A DNA stretch of 64,000 nt from Bacillus alkalisoli (GCF_002797415.1 NZ_KZ454944.1:1754665-1818664); one strand, 5' to 3'. Numbered from the stretch's first letter, positions 7,405 to 16,787 are shown. The notes: a model not told the origin generated them from the sequence alone. Numbers and translations: made by a program.

Positions 7405-9717
7405 CTACAAATAGGGACTCTCATGCTTCGCTTTCAATTGCTGCCAGCGGCGTTCCACTTCATCGTTAAACATTTGAAGCATTTCTTTGCTTTCTTCCTT
7501 TAGTAAATGTTTGGTTTTCCCCATCATCTCTAACCAACCAGTTACGTCAATTCGCTTGTTCTTTTCTTCCGGATTATACGTTACCGTTGTAATGCCACGT
7601 TCCACTTCATAAAGAGGGAAGAAGCAAGAGTTAACCGCAGCTTCCACAATCGACTGACCAAGATGGTCTTTTGACTTCCAGTTTAAAGGACAAGTGATTA
7701 ATATTTTCCCATACACGAGACCGACATTTTGTGCGTACCATTGTGCTTTCGCTGCTTTTTTCAATAAGTCACGATCAAAAGCTTCTGTGCCAGTGAAAAC
7801 ATAGGAAATATGAGTAGCAGACATAATTTGGGCAGTGTCTTTATGATGGAACGGTTTACCATTTTGGAAACTACCAACATTAGAAGTACTCGTCATATGT
7901 CCCATCGGTGTAGAGTAGGAGAGCTGACTTCCTGTATTCATGTATCCCTCGTTATCATATTCTAAAATGATCATTTTATGGTTTCGTAAAGCAGTCCCAA
8001 TTGCTGGCCCCATTCCGATATCCATACCGCCGTCACCAGTTACCATCACGAAAGTAAAGTCATCGCTCAATCCGAGCTCTTCAAACTCGCCACGACGTTT
8101 TCGTTCATGGAACATTTCCACAAGTCCTGATAAAGTAGCTGAACCATTTTGGAAAAGGTTATGAATGTACGTAGCTTTATGAGAGCTATAAGGATAACCC
8201 GTCGTAACAACCATCGCACAACCAGTGTGGAAAAGGGCAACAATGTCACCTTCGATTCCTTTAAAGAACAATTCTAACCCAGAGAAAATTCCACAGCCAG
8301 GACATGCGCCATGACCAGAAGCGATACGTTTAGGTTTTTTCGTTAAACTTCGTAACGGTGGTATTTTAACTTTCAACTCACCGGTATCTTGATCAGGCGT
8401 AACGGTAATTAACCCAGTTTTTAAATCTTCTTTTTTCAAAGGTTCAACCACTCGTTTTGGAGCTAGTTCAGGATTACCTGGAGTATGCCCATAATAATCA
8501 AATTGCTTTTCCACCATATCGACTTCAACAGCATCAAGAGCTAATTCAAAAAACTTCTCCGCATCATCGGCATAAAAATCTTTGCCACCTAAACCGTAAA
8601 CTCGATTAATTACTTTCGTATTTATGTTTCCATACGTTTGAAGAGTTGCACGAACTTCAAGTGCCATGTTACCGCCATGTGCTCCATAAGAGTCAGCACG
8701 ATCTCCAACGGTTACAGCTTTTACATTTTTCAACACTTCCGCTAATTGCTTTTGTGGGAAAGGTCGGATCATATTTGGAGAGATGACCCCAGCTTTTACC
8801 CCTTGCTCACGGAAGCGATCTGCAACATCCTTACAAACTTCAGCAGCCGAGTTCAGCATAAACACGGCAACCTCAGCATCTTCCATTCGATACAAATCAA
8901 GAACTGGATATTCACGACCTGTTAGCTCCGCGTATTCTTTAGAAATACGCTCAAAAACCCGTTCCGCATTATACATTGCCTCTGACTGCTGATAACAGTT
9001 ATTAATGTAATCCGGTTCATTCATGTAAGGGCCAACAGTAACAGGGTTTTCTCTATCTAATGTGTGAGGGAAGTCCGTTCTGACTGGTCCAATAAAGGAT
9101 TGAACATCCTTTTTATCTTTCAGCACTTTTACACGACGTTTTTGATGTGAAGTAAAATAACCGTCAAACGAAACAATAACTGGTAAGCGAACTTCTGGAT
9201 CTTCTGCTAGTTTAATAGCTAAAATGTTCATATCATATACAATCTGAGGGTCTCTTGCCATTAAAATTGGCCATCCTGTATTTAAGGCAAAATAAAGATC
9301 GGAATGGTCTCCATGAATATTTAACGGCCCAGAGACAGAACGGTTTACTAGATTAAGTACCATCGGAAAGCGCGTGCCAGATTGAACTGGTAATTGCTCA
9401 AGCATAAATAAAAAGCCGTTTGCACTAGTGGCATTAAATACTCGTCCACCACCAGTAGAAGCACCGTAACAAATACCAGCAGAACCATGCTCTCCATCGG
9501 CAGGAATTAATACGATATCATGTTCTCCTTTAGCTTTCATCCCATCTAAAAATTGCGCAACCTCAGTAGAAGGGGAGATTGGATAATAACCCATTACATG
9601 ATAGTTAATTTGATGAGCAGCATAAGCCGCCATTTCATTACCTGATTCAAAAACGACACTTTGTTCCACAGTGCCAGTATGAGGACTTTTATTCTCACTT
9701 TTTACATCTATGCTCAA
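7405..9717 (-). CDS. 2-oxoacid (pyruvate):ferredoxin-type oxidoreductase, fused alpha-beta subunit
   Basis: This 770-residue protein fuses two subunits usually encoded separately. Residues about 20-420 resemble the alpha subunit (GYYPISPSTEVAQF, ADGEHGSAGICYGAS). About 470-770 resemble the thiamine-diphosphate beta subunit (HGACPGCGIFSGL; VTGDGGMDIGMGPAIG followed by YDNEGYMNTG, the GDG...N TPP motif). With the gamma-delta protein it would oxidise pyruvate, or another 2-oxoacid, to acyl-CoA and CO2, reducing ferredoxin or flavodoxin. The start is TTG with AAAGGTGG 7 bases upstream. Substrate cannot be fixed from sequence. Presence beside pflBA suggests a second anaerobic pyruvate route. Confidence 0.88.
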   Translation of the reverse strand: MSIDVKSENKSPHTGTVEQSVVFESGNEMAAYAAHQINYHVMGYYPISPSTEVAQFLDGMKAKGEHDIVLIPADGEHGSAGICYGASTGGGRVFNATSANGFLFMLEQLPVQSGTRFPMVLNLVNRSVSGPLNIHGDHSDLYFALNTGWPILMARDPQIVYDMNILAIKLAEDPEVRLPVIVSFDGYFTSHQKRRVKVLKDKKDVQSFIGPVRTDFPHTLDRENPVTVGPYMNEPDYINNCYQQSEAMYNAERVFERISKEYAELTGREYPVLDLYRMEDAEVAVFMLNSAAEVCKDVADRFREQGVKAGVISPNMIRPFPQKQLAEVLKNVKAVTVGDRADSYGAHGGNMALEVRATLQTYGNINTKVINRVYGLGGKDFYADDAEKFFELALDAVEVDMVEKQFDYYGHTPGNPELAPKRVVEPLKKEDLKTGLITVTPDQDTGELKVKIPPLRSLTKKPKRIASGHGACPGCGIFSGLELFFKGIEGDIVALFHTGCAMVVTTGYPYSSHKATYIHNLFQNGSATLSGLVEMFHERKRRGEFEELGLSDDFTFVMVTGDGGMDIGMGPAIGTALRNHKMIILEYDNEGYMNTGSQLSYSTPMGHMTSTSNVGSFQNGKPFHHKDTAQIMSATHISYVFTGTEAFDRDLLKKAAKAQWYAQNVGLVYGKILITCPLNWKSKDHLGQSIVEAAVNSCFFPLYEVERGITTVTYNPEEKNKRIDVTGWLEMMGKTKHLLKEESKEMLQMFNDEVERRWQQLKAKHESPYL

Positions 9718-9751
9718 CGGAAATCCACCTTTCTATTATATAATCACTCTC

Positions 9752-10756
9752 TCATTTTACTAATTGAAACAAATGGGGAACTCGATTTTTTTCAGCGTAC
9801 CCATCATCATGTTCACGTTCTTCTGTAAGCGCTTCCACAGGGCAGGCGTGTACACACTTCAAACAGCCTTTACAATATTGATAGTCAATACCTTGTAAAA
9901 ACATTTGTGGGCGACCACGCTTATCCGGTTTTTCTTCCCATACAAAACAGAAATCAGGACAAACTGTATCGCAAGCAGCACAATTAATACATTTATCGTC
10001 ATGAAAATGAGGGAGCATACCAGCTCGAGAAATACTTAAATCTTTTAAAATACTATTTCCAGGGTTTATGACCATGCCCCCTATTGGTTGTGTTTTGTAA
10101 CCAAGTATAGGCTCAGGTCGTAAGAAAGGAGCAACATCTAAACCTTCTGGAGCATCAAAAGTTTTAAACTCAACTTCATGATAACCTCTGTCAAACGTTC
10201 GGATGTTAGGCTCTACTAGGTGAGGATATTTTGTTTCAAACGTTCGGCGAATCGTATTGCGCATCGATTCAGGATCTAAAAAATTTAAAACTCTGTATAG
10301 TGCACCTAACATCGCTGTATTCACTTTCGTTTGTTCTTCTAAGGCGATTTCCGTTGCATCAACAACCGCAATGACGCCACCTTGAATGTTCATTAATTCT
10401 TTCAGTTGTTCTGGGGATTTTTTTGAGTTTACTAAGATGTTGCTGTCTGGATAAATACCGCTTGTACAATTAATTGTTTTAAAAAGTGCATCGTGGAATA
10501 TTCCGACTACATGAGGACGTTCAATAGGTGTGGTGTCGCGAATAGTAGTGTCAGGATCACAAAAACGAATGTGTGCTTTAACTGGTGATCCCTTTTTTTC
10601 TGAACCATAGGAAGAAAAACCAACGCCATTTAGACCGTTTCCAACAACGCCATCTTCTGATAACATTTTTCCAGCTAAGTTAGCCCCTAATCCACCAATC
10701 GACTCAAGACGAATTTCAAAAAAACCTAAGTCATTTACTTTAGGTAACTGTGTCAA
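9752..10756 (-). CDS. 2-oxoacid (pyruvate):ferredoxin-type oxidoreductase, fused gamma-delta subunit
   Basis: This 334-residue protein has an N-terminal gamma domain (RLESIGGLGANLAGKML) and a C-terminal ferredoxin-like delta domain. Two [4Fe-4S] motifs are visible: CINCAACDTVCP and CKGCLKCVHACPVEAL. It pairs with the alpha-beta protein encoded 34 bases downstream. The frame opens at a TTG that overlaps the ribosome binding site itself. The TTG five codons in, 7 bases after TTGGAGG, is the better start (MTQLPKVNDLGFF). Confidence 0.88.
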   Translation of the reverse strand: MTQLPKVNDLGFFEIRLESIGGLGANLAGKMLSEDGVVGNGLNGVGFSSYGSEKKGSPVKAHIRFCDPDTTIRDTTPIERPHVVGIFHDALFKTINCTSGIYPDSNILVNSKKSPEQLKELMNIQGGVIAVVDATEIALEEQTKVNTAMLGALYRVLNFLDPESMRNTIRRTFETKYPHLVEPNIRTFDRGYHEVEFKTFDAPEGLDVAPFLRPEPILGYKTQPIGGMVINPGNSILKDLSISRAGMLPHFHDDKCINCAACDTVCPDFCFVWEEKPDKRGRPQMFLQGIDYQYCKGCLKCVHACPVEALTEEREHDDGYAEKNRVPHLFQLVK

Positions 10757-10942
10757 AAAAGATTCCTCCAATCTTATGTAGTAATTTTTAGTTCAGTTGA
10801 GTTCATCATTGTATTTCGTTTACTGAAAAAAGAATATCAATTGTTAATACTGTGATTTGTCCTTATTATGTTTATATTTACCAAGCATTAACTAGTTAAT
10901 ATTCGTTTTTCGGTTACTAGAAATACATTATGAAACTTCGTT

Positions 10943-10978
10943 GTTGTAAAATTTAGATAATTCAAATAATTTTACAAC
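10943..10978. promoter_or_regulatory. Inverted repeat in the long intergenic region before the alpha/beta hydrolase
   Basis: GTTGTAAAATT (10943-10953) and AATTTTACAAC (10968-10978) are perfect complements with a 14-base spacer and no T-tract. It could be an operator or an RNA hairpin. The 10757-11380 gap (over 600 bases) otherwise holds only a weak hairpin at 11138-11165 and no convincing gene. Confidence 0.35.
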
Positions 10979-11137
10979 TAAATTGTAACAGGAGGAGATT
11001 GGAAATACAACAGATTTATGTACAAAATATATATTTTAAGAGTATTATAGCTTTTAAGAATGTTTGCTCCCTAAATTTCGACACTCTGTATTAGTACATG
11101 AGTTTATTGTGTTGTAACAGATGGTAAATTAAAAAAA

Positions 11138-11165
11138 CCTATCTCATTTAATAGATAGTTTTTTA
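11138..11165. terminator. Weak terminator-like hairpin
   Basis: CTATCT (11139-11144) pairs with AGATAG (11153-11158), with A/T runs on both sides that give T-tails on either strand. It lies between divergent genes, so it might end a small unannotated transcript. Support is thin. Confidence 0.35.
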
Positions 11166-11380
11166 TAGTAGATCCATTTCTTCCGCAAAATTCGTTTTCA
11201 GTATTAGTAGATATGTTCTTACATTTGTATGTAACATGGTATTGTACTTGACCATGTTTTTATGTTTGTTTTGCCCTTCTTCTAGATTGTCTATTTTGTC
11301 TGAAAAATTAAACTCCTTTTGCTTAAAAAAGTAATTAAATAGCTATACTATAATAGCTAATAAAGTATGAGGTGAAAGAT

Positions 11381-12133
11381 ATGTTACATTATATAAGAAA
11401 AGGTAGTGGAGAACCCTTAGTGTTAATTCATGGTTTTCTTGGAACGCATGAAGATTATAATAAAGTTATTGACAAACTAGCAGAAACGAATGATGTTATC
11501 GCGATAGATTTGCCAGGGCATGGGAAATCGAAGCTGCCAGACACAGTTCACACTGTATATAATTATGCGGAAGAAATCTTAAAACTTCTTCACCATTTAA
11601 ACATTCCAAAAGCAACATGGATAGGTCAGTCATTTGGCGGGTATATCACTTATGCTGCAGCAGATAAGTATAAACAACATTTATTTAGAGCTGCCGCTGT
11701 ATATTCTACCCCAGCATCTGATGATACAGAAACGAAAAAAACTCGAGAACTGAATATAAAGGTTATAAAAATTGAAGGTATTCCTTCCTTTGCAGAAGCA
11801 AGAATACAGAGTTACTTTTGTGAACAAGGTAATATAAATGACATTCAAACAGCAATTCAATTAGCAAAGCAAACATCCAAAGAGGGTGCTATTAGAGCGC
11901 TAATTTCGATGAGAGATCGACCGAATCAAACGATACTTCTTGATACATTGGATATTCCATTTTTAATTATCCGTGGTACCCGAGATAATTGGGATGGAGA
12001 ATTCAAAACATCAAACCCTTCTAATTATGTAACAATTAGAGATACAGAAACATCTCATATGGGAATGTTAGATAATCCTAATGAGTTTTTGGATGTAATC
12101 AACAAGTGGTTAAATACAAAGGGTAACAGTTGA
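11381..12133 (+). CDS. Alpha/beta-fold hydrolase
   Basis: This 250-residue protein has the alpha/beta hydrolase fold: oxyanion stretch LIHGFLGTHEDY, the DLPGHGKS turn, nucleophile elbow GQSFGG, and candidate acid (RGTRDNWD) and histidine (TSHMGM) near the C-terminus. The layout resembles MenH-like enzymes, but nothing nearby belongs to menaquinone synthesis, so the substrate is unknown. The GTG three codons earlier lies inside the GAGGTG ribosome site, so the ATG is preferred. It stands alone, with its own terminator. Confidence 0.8.
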   Translation: MLHYIRKGSGEPLVLIHGFLGTHEDYNKVIDKLAETNDVIAIDLPGHGKSKLPDTVHTVYNYAEEILKLLHHLNIPKATWIGQSFGGYITYAAADKYKQHLFRAAAVYSTPASDDTETKKTRELNIKVIKIEGIPSFAEARIQSYFCEQGNINDIQTAIQLAKQTSKEGAIRALISMRDRPNQTILLDTLDIPFLIIRGTRDNWDGEFKTSNPSNYVTIRDTETSHMGMLDNPNEFLDVINKWLNTKGNS

Positions 12134-12167
12134 ACCAATTACTATTCATTGAGTAATTGGTTTTTTG
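12134..12167 (+). terminator. Terminator after the alpha/beta hydrolase
   Basis: AACCAATTAC (12134-12143) pairs with GTAATTGGTT (12153-12162) over a 9-base loop, and the last pairs run into a T-tract. Confidence 0.85.
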
Positions 12168-12283
12168 TGTGAGTTAACTTCAAGATGGCGTTCCGCTTAT
12201 TCAATAGCTAATTTCGTTTTATTAATTGATTCCGTTTCACTTTGTTTTTTCTACTATATGAGAAACGAATAATTACAACATAA

Positions 12284-12679
12284 GTGGCCGAAGCGGAGTG
12301 CAAAGTGACCGAAGCTTGATGCAAAGTGCCGAAGTAAGAGTCAAAGTGACCGAAGCCGGGTGCAAAGTGACCGAAGCGTGGTGCAAAGTGACTGAAGCGG
12401 AGTGCAAAGTGACCGAAGCGTGGTGCAAAGTGATCGAAGCTTGATGCAAAGTGCCGAAGTAAGAGTCAAAGTGCCGAAGTAAGAGTCAAAGTGACCGAAG
12501 CGTGGTGCAAAGTGACCGAAGCGAGAGTCAAAGTGACCGAAGCGGAGTGCAAAGTGACCGAAGCGGAGTGCAAAGTGACCGAAGCCGGGTACAAAGTGAC
12601 CGAAGCGGAGTGCAAAGTGACCGAAGCCGGGTACAAAGTGACCGAAGTCGGGTGCAAAGTGACCGAAGCAGAGTCCAAA
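12284..12679. repeat. Tandem repeat, 19 units of 21 (or 20) bp
   Basis: Nineteen head-to-tail units begin GTGACCGAAGC and end TGCAAA or close variants. Sixteen units are 21 bp. Three (12326-12345, 12451-12470, 12471-12490) are an identical 20-bp variant beginning GTGCCGAAGT. Positions 12-16 of the unit vary most (CGGAG, CGTGG, CCGGG, CTTGA). Because 21 is a multiple of three, several frames stay open as artefacts (VTEAxCK, SVTLxSA, FGHFAxR). The block lies between a terminator and the next promoter region. I read it as non-coding. Confidence 0.9.
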
Positions 12680-12788
12680 ATGAACAAGTTTAGAGGTAAG
12701 CGTTATTGCAAAAATCCAGGTTAATAAATGACACTCTAGCCTTAAATAAATTATAATAAAAGCATATACATACAAAGGTGGAGGAGAA

Positions 12789-13721
12789 ATGGTCATCGAA
12801 AACATTCTTGTTGCTGGAATCTATGAAGAACAATTTAATAGACAGTTACCAAACGAAACGAATCATAACTATCGATTTATCCCTTTAGAAAAGATTACGA
12901 TTGAAGACCTAAAATGGGCAGATGTCTATGTTGGTTCAAAACCATGTGAAAATTTTAATCTAAAACATCTCAATTGGGTACATACATTTAACGCCGGAGT
13001 TAACAACTTCTTAGAAATTCGAGGGTGGGAACAAAACAAAATCCTCCTAACAAGAACAGTTTCTTCTTTCGGTCAAAGAATAAGTGAATATTGTTTAAGT
13101 TACATTTTAAAAGACCTTCAGCTTCATACCTTTTTTGCTGAAAATCAACATTACAAAAAATGGATACCAAAAACGCCTAAAATGATAAAAGATATGTCCA
13201 TCCTTGTTTACGGAACAGGTGAAATCGGACAAGAAGTAGCGAGAACTTTCAGCTATTTCGGTGCTGAAGTACACGGGGTTTCCCAAAGTGGCAAGCAAAA
13301 AGAACATTTCAGAAAAATTGTGAAAGTAGAAGAAGCTTCTTCCTTTGTCGAGAAAGCAGATTGGATTATAAGTACACTGCCGCTAACAAAAGACACGAAA
13401 GAACTTTTTAATAAGAGGTTCTTTGAAAATATGAATGGAGCATCTTTTATTAACGTTGGTAGAGGAGCGACTGTGGACGAACTTGCTTTAATAGAAGCTC
13501 TTAACAATGGAAATGTAGCACACGCCGTTCTTGACGTGTTAACCACAGAACCATTACCTGAACAATCGGAACTTTGGAGTAGAGAAGATGTAACAATCAC
13601 CCCACACATTTCGGCGGTAACAGAAATAGGAGAAGCAATAGCATGCTTTTTAGACACGCTTGAAAGAATAGAAAACAATTTAGATTTAATTAACAGTGTG
13701 GACTTTAGTAGAGGATATTAA
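12789..13721 (+). CDS. D-2-hydroxyacid dehydrogenase family protein
   Basis: This 310-residue, NAD(P)-dependent oxidoreductase belongs to the D-isomer 2-hydroxyacid dehydrogenase family. The Rossmann motif GTGEIGQEVA lies near residue 140. The catalytic Arg is in INVGRGATVDE, a Glu follows near TTEPLP, and the catalytic His is in TPHISA. The layout is closest to glyoxylate/hydroxypyruvate reductases, though the substrate is unproven. GGTGGAGGAG lies just before the ATG. It is monocistronic, downstream of the 21-bp repeat block and ended by a shared terminator. Confidence 0.85.
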   Translation: MVIENILVAGIYEEQFNRQLPNETNHNYRFIPLEKITIEDLKWADVYVGSKPCENFNLKHLNWVHTFNAGVNNFLEIRGWEQNKILLTRTVSSFGQRISEYCLSYILKDLQLHTFFAENQHYKKWIPKTPKMIKDMSILVYGTGEIGQEVARTFSYFGAEVHGVSQSGKQKEHFRKIVKVEEASSFVEKADWIISTLPLTKDTKELFNKRFFENMNGASFINVGRGATVDELALIEALNNGNVAHAVLDVLTTEPLPEQSELWSREDVTITPHISAVTEIGEAIACFLDTLERIENNLDLINSVDFSRGY

Positions 13722-13830
13722 ATATCATTTTCGTAATGATTATTGCTGTAACTATGTTTAAAACCTAAAGTGGAATGCAGCGGAATGTAACGCCAATGTG
13801 TTTTTGCAGCAAGTGTATTAAAATAACAAA

Positions 13831-13866
13831 GCCGAGGCAAAATGGTGCCTCGGCCAGTTCTTTATT
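13831..13866. terminator. Bidirectional terminator
   Basis: GCCGAGGCA (13831-13839) pairs with TGCCTCGGC (13846-13854), followed on the plus strand by CAGTTCTTTATTTTT and on the minus strand by TTTGTTATTTT. It sits between convergent genes. Confidence 0.85.
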
Positions 13867-13867
13867 T

Positions 13868-14593
13868 TTACCATTGAAAAAATAGCTTTAATGACATCGT
13901 AATCGTAGTATAAGATACAACCCCAATTAAAAAAGTAAAAAAATGCGCTTCATTATCAGGTGGCAATTCGTACTTAAGGACGTTTAATATCATCGCTCCA
14001 GCAATAAAGGCAAAAATGATAGATTCCATAACAGGAGACAAATTTAACAACATCCCCATGCCCCAACCTAAAACAATCCCTAAAGTTAGTACATATCTTC
14101 CAACCTTATTATAGATATCCGCATATTCTCTCCATAAGTCGTGAGCTACAGCAATAAAATGCATCCCCACTGCTAGCCCGTAAAAAATAGCTTGTATTCC
14201 AGCAACATTATGAGAAATAACCGTATAAGAAACTAACATATTGTAGATTCCAAAAAACAATATTTGAAGCCAAAAAAGAGATCTCGCTTTTTCCGTCTTG
14301 TTATCCATTTGAGCTTTTCTAACAACTTTTTGAACTCCGTAGAACATTAAAACTCCAACCAAGCCAACAAAATATAATTCAGATGGCATCGTTAAATGAT
14401 CATAATATTGCTTTACTAGAATTTGCTCCTTATGTAGAGTGGGTAACACATACACAAAAACATAAGAAACGGCTAACCCGCCAGAGAAAGAAAACCATTT
14501 CAAACGGTGTATACGATTAGAGGGAATGAATTTATTCGCAAGTAGATGTATTAATATAAAAGCAATCCCCATCAAAAAGGCATCTAGCGTCAT
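13868..14593 (-). CDS. Multi-pass membrane protein, ZIP-like pattern
   Basis: This 241-residue protein has about 7-8 hydrophobic segments. The C-terminal part (AFIAGAMILNVLKYELPPDNEAHF) and the LAVSYVFVYVLP segment recall ZIP-family metal transporters, but the canonical HxxxE metal ligands are not clearly conserved (HFIAVAHDLWREY is a partial match). Function is therefore unassigned. GGAGG precedes the ATG. It lies 55 bases downstream of the AbrB-family membrane gene and is probably in one operon with it. Confidence 0.6.
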   Translation of the reverse strand: MTLDAFLMGIAFILIHLLANKFIPSNRIHRLKWFSFSGGLAVSYVFVYVLPTLHKEQILVKQYYDHLTMPSELYFVGLVGVLMFYGVQKVVRKAQMDNKTEKARSLFWLQILFFGIYNMLVSYTVISHNVAGIQAIFYGLAVGMHFIAVAHDLWREYADIYNKVGRYVLTLGIVLGWGMGMLLNLSPVMESIIFAFIAGAMILNVLKYELPPDNEAHFFTFLIGVVSYTTITMSLKLFFQW

Positions 14594-14648
14594 AAAAAAC
14601 CTCCATCACATACTGCTTTTATGAAATAATATGGCACGCCTTTAAAAC

Positions 14649-15707
14649 CTATGCCACACGTCGGATAACTTCCTTCCTAAAATACCATTTTAAAACGGTC
14701 GGCACAAATAGAATAATAATTAAGATGCGAATTAGTTGAAGGGCACTTACAACCGCAGGATCTCCTCCAACAAATGAGGCTGTTAAAACCATCTCAATTA
14801 AACCACCTGGCGCTATACTTAAGATAGCGGTAGCTAAATTTAAACTAGTGAAATACGCTAACAAACCTCCTAAAGCAAAAGAAATAAGGATCAATAACAA
14901 GGAAACACCAAAATAGACGAAACTATATTTCCCACCTAACTTTAGATCTTCAAAAGATATATTTTTTCCTAATCCAACCCCAACTGATACTTGTGCACAA
15001 ATTAATAGAATAGAAGGAATGGATGCCATTTCCACAACACCAATATTTAAAAAAGCTACAACAGCTAATGGACCAACAACTATCCCTGCTGGCAACCTAT
15101 CCCGAACTAAAACCCCAACTATGACAGGAATCAAATATAGGAAATAGGTATATGGAGAAGATGTTCCAGCTTGATTAGTAAGTGCGGCGGTACTTGTTTG
15201 TTGTACGCTAAAAAAATACATAATAAAAGCAGGAACAGTAAATAAAACAGTCATTAATCTTACTGTTTGAAAAATGACTACATACGAAGTCTTTGCGTTA
15301 AGAGCTTCGCTTGCAATCACCATTTCCGATAAACCACCTGGTATGGATCCAAACACACTAGTAACTTTGTCTACTTGTATCCATTTCGTTACGTAAATAG
15401 CAACTGCGATACTACAGGCAATAAGAACGATTGTTGATAATAAATATGGAAAAATATATGGCCCAATCGTGTAGAACGTATCCATTGTAAAATATAATCC
15501 AAAATAGATTCCAAGAATCATAAATCCGGAGTTTTTTAATATATTCGGCCAATAAACCTCTCTCTTTGTTACACCTTGCCATACTAAAATAAAAGACAAA
15601 GCACCAAGAACCCACGGAAGAGGTAAGTTAAGCAAGAAAAATATATACCCACCAATAACGCCTATCGCCATGGTCTCAATTAAACGCAACAAGTTATTTA
15701 ATTTCAT
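14649..15707 (-). CDS. AbrB-family (PF05145) integral membrane protein
   Basis: This 352-residue protein has about 10 hydrophobic segments in two homologous halves, each with a GGLxEMV signature (SIPGGLSEMVIASEAL and IAPGGLIEMVLTAS). That is the pattern of the membrane family mislabelled AbrB or ammonia monooxygenase; it has nothing to do with the transcription factor AbrB. A transport role is likely but no substrate is known. AGGTGGG lies about 9 bases before the ATG. The next gene downstream is also a membrane protein. Confidence 0.75.
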   Translation of the reverse strand: MKLNNLLRLIETMAIGVIGGYIFFLLNLPLPWVLGALSFILVWQGVTKREVYWPNILKNSGFMILGIYFGLYFTMDTFYTIGPYIFPYLLSTIVLIACSIAVAIYVTKWIQVDKVTSVFGSIPGGLSEMVIASEALNAKTSYVVIFQTVRLMTVLFTVPAFIMYFFSVQQTSTAALTNQAGTSSPYTYFLYLIPVIVGVLVRDRLPAGIVVGPLAVVAFLNIGVVEMASIPSILLICAQVSVGVGLGKNISFEDLKLGGKYSFVYFGVSLLLILISFALGGLLAYFTSLNLATAILSIAPGGLIEMVLTASFVGGDPAVVSALQLIRILIIILFVPTVLKWYFRKEVIRRVA

Positions 15708-15791
15708 AAAAACAAACCCACCTAAACTTTTTCGTATTACGAAATATTATACAGGAAAATTAACTTAAATAGTACGAATTGTATATTAAAC

Positions 15792-15949
15792 GTTGATTTC
15801 AGCTGTAGGTGTTCGTTTTCCGCGAGCGGTAAAAAGGAAGGTTATTTTCACTATCGTGAAAAAAACCTACTCCTCGGCGCTTTTGCGCCTGTGGGATCTC
15901 CTTTGACGCGCTTTCCCGCAGGAGTCTCACACCTACAGCTGAAATCAAC
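15792..15949. repeat. Dispersed intergenic inverted-repeat element (copy 3)
   Basis: Terminal arms 15792-15812 and 15929-15949 are perfectly complementary over 21 bases. The interior holds TTTTCCGCGAGCGG, AAGGTTATTTTCACT, CTACTCCTCGGCGC, GGGATCTCC and CCCGCAGGAGTC, closely matching copies 1 and 5. The rest of 15708-16113 shows no gene. Confidence 0.9.
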
Positions 15950-16113
15950 TTATTCACGTTGGAATATTAATGCTATTTTTAAATCTTCATCTTAATCAAC
16001 AGCGGTCTTTCCTAAAGCAAAAAAAGTTTTTTAAAACAAGTAACTATTTCTCCAACCCCTACGTCTATAGATTTGAAAAAGAAAAACAAAAATAAATAAA
16101 AGGGGTCATAAAA

Positions 16114-16782
16114 ATGATTACACGAAAATTATGTTTATTCCTATCGTTTTTACTCACATTTAGTTTACTAGTAGGCTGTGGGTTAAGTACAAATTCATCT
16201 GGAAGTGGCAATGGATCAGACAAAGAAAAAAATCCATTCCATACAACGATTGAAACAAATGAAGAGAACGGAAAGGTAATAGTTCGCTATAAAGTGAAAA
16301 ACACTTCCGAAACAGAACAAAAACTAACTTTCCCAAGTAGCTTAGAAGCGGATTACATTTTATTTGACAAAAGCGGAAACAAAATAATCCAACTATCTGA
16401 CGACATAATGGCTACTCAAGCAATAAAAGAAGTAACTTTGGCAAAAGGTGAAGAGCTATTCTTTGAGTTTATTATCGAGAATCTTGTAAATGGCGAATAT
16501 GTAGTCGAAGTATTTTTAACAGCGGATAAAGAGCAAACAAAAGTTTCTATGGATGTTAAAGTGGAAAACTCCACATTAGTTAGAGCTGAAGGGGTATTAG
16601 TAGGTTTAGCTGACAGCCATACAGTAGAAATTATCGTAGATGGTAACCCAATTGCTTATCAATTATCAGATTTAGCAAAGGAACAAGTAGAGTCTATTAA
16701 TGAGAAGGACGAAGTAGAGTTTTACTACACAGACGGGGAACAAGATGTAAGAACAATAACGACGTTCCTAAATATAAACTAA
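16114..16782 (+). CDS. Lipoprotein with BsuPI-type proteinase-inhibitor domain
   Basis: This 222-residue exported protein has a lipoprotein signal peptide with lipobox LLVGC (Cys about 22) and a Ser/Gly-rich linker. A domain at about 45-150 has the spaced motifs of the BsuPI family (VIVRYKVKNTSETEQKLTFPSS ... YILFDKSGNKI). BsuPI was described as an intracellular proteinase inhibitor, but lipid-anchored relatives of unknown role are common. The last 70 residues form an extra beta-rich region. AAAGGGG precedes the ATG. It has its own terminator. Confidence 0.75.
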   Translation: MITRKLCLFLSFLLTFSLLVGCGLSTNSSGSGNGSDKEKNPFHTTIETNEENGKVIVRYKVKNTSETEQKLTFPSSLEADYILFDKSGNKIIQLSDDIMATQAIKEVTLAKGEELFFEFIIENLVNGEYVVEVFLTADKEQTKVSMDVKVENSTLVRAEGVLVGLADSHTVEIIVDGNPIAYQLSDLAKEQVESINEKDEVEFYYTDGEQDVRTITTFLNIN

Positions 16783-16787
16783 TTAAG

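Noticed and set aside
10999-11100. Short TTG-started frame of about 32 codons after GGAGGAGA
   Set aside because: Spacing between the ribosome-like site and the TTG is only about 3 bases, the composition is A/T-biased, and no recognisable product results.
12284-12679. CRISPR array
   Set aside because: Units are directly abutting with no unique spacers, and no cas genes are present.
12341-12805. Open frames across the 21-bp repeat block (FGHFAxR, SVTLxSA, VTEAxCK repeats)
   Set aside because: The frames stay open only because the unit is a multiple of three; open frames exist on both strands and none has a ribosome site.
13868-14593. Confident ZIP-family zinc transporter
   Set aside because: The segment pattern is similar, but the canonical metal-binding HxxxE motifs of ZIP helices 4 and 5 are not clear.
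14649-15707. AbrB transcriptional regulator
   Set aside because: The protein is a ten-segment membrane protein with duplicated GGLxEMV motifs; the family name AbrB is historical and unrelated to the transition-state regulator.
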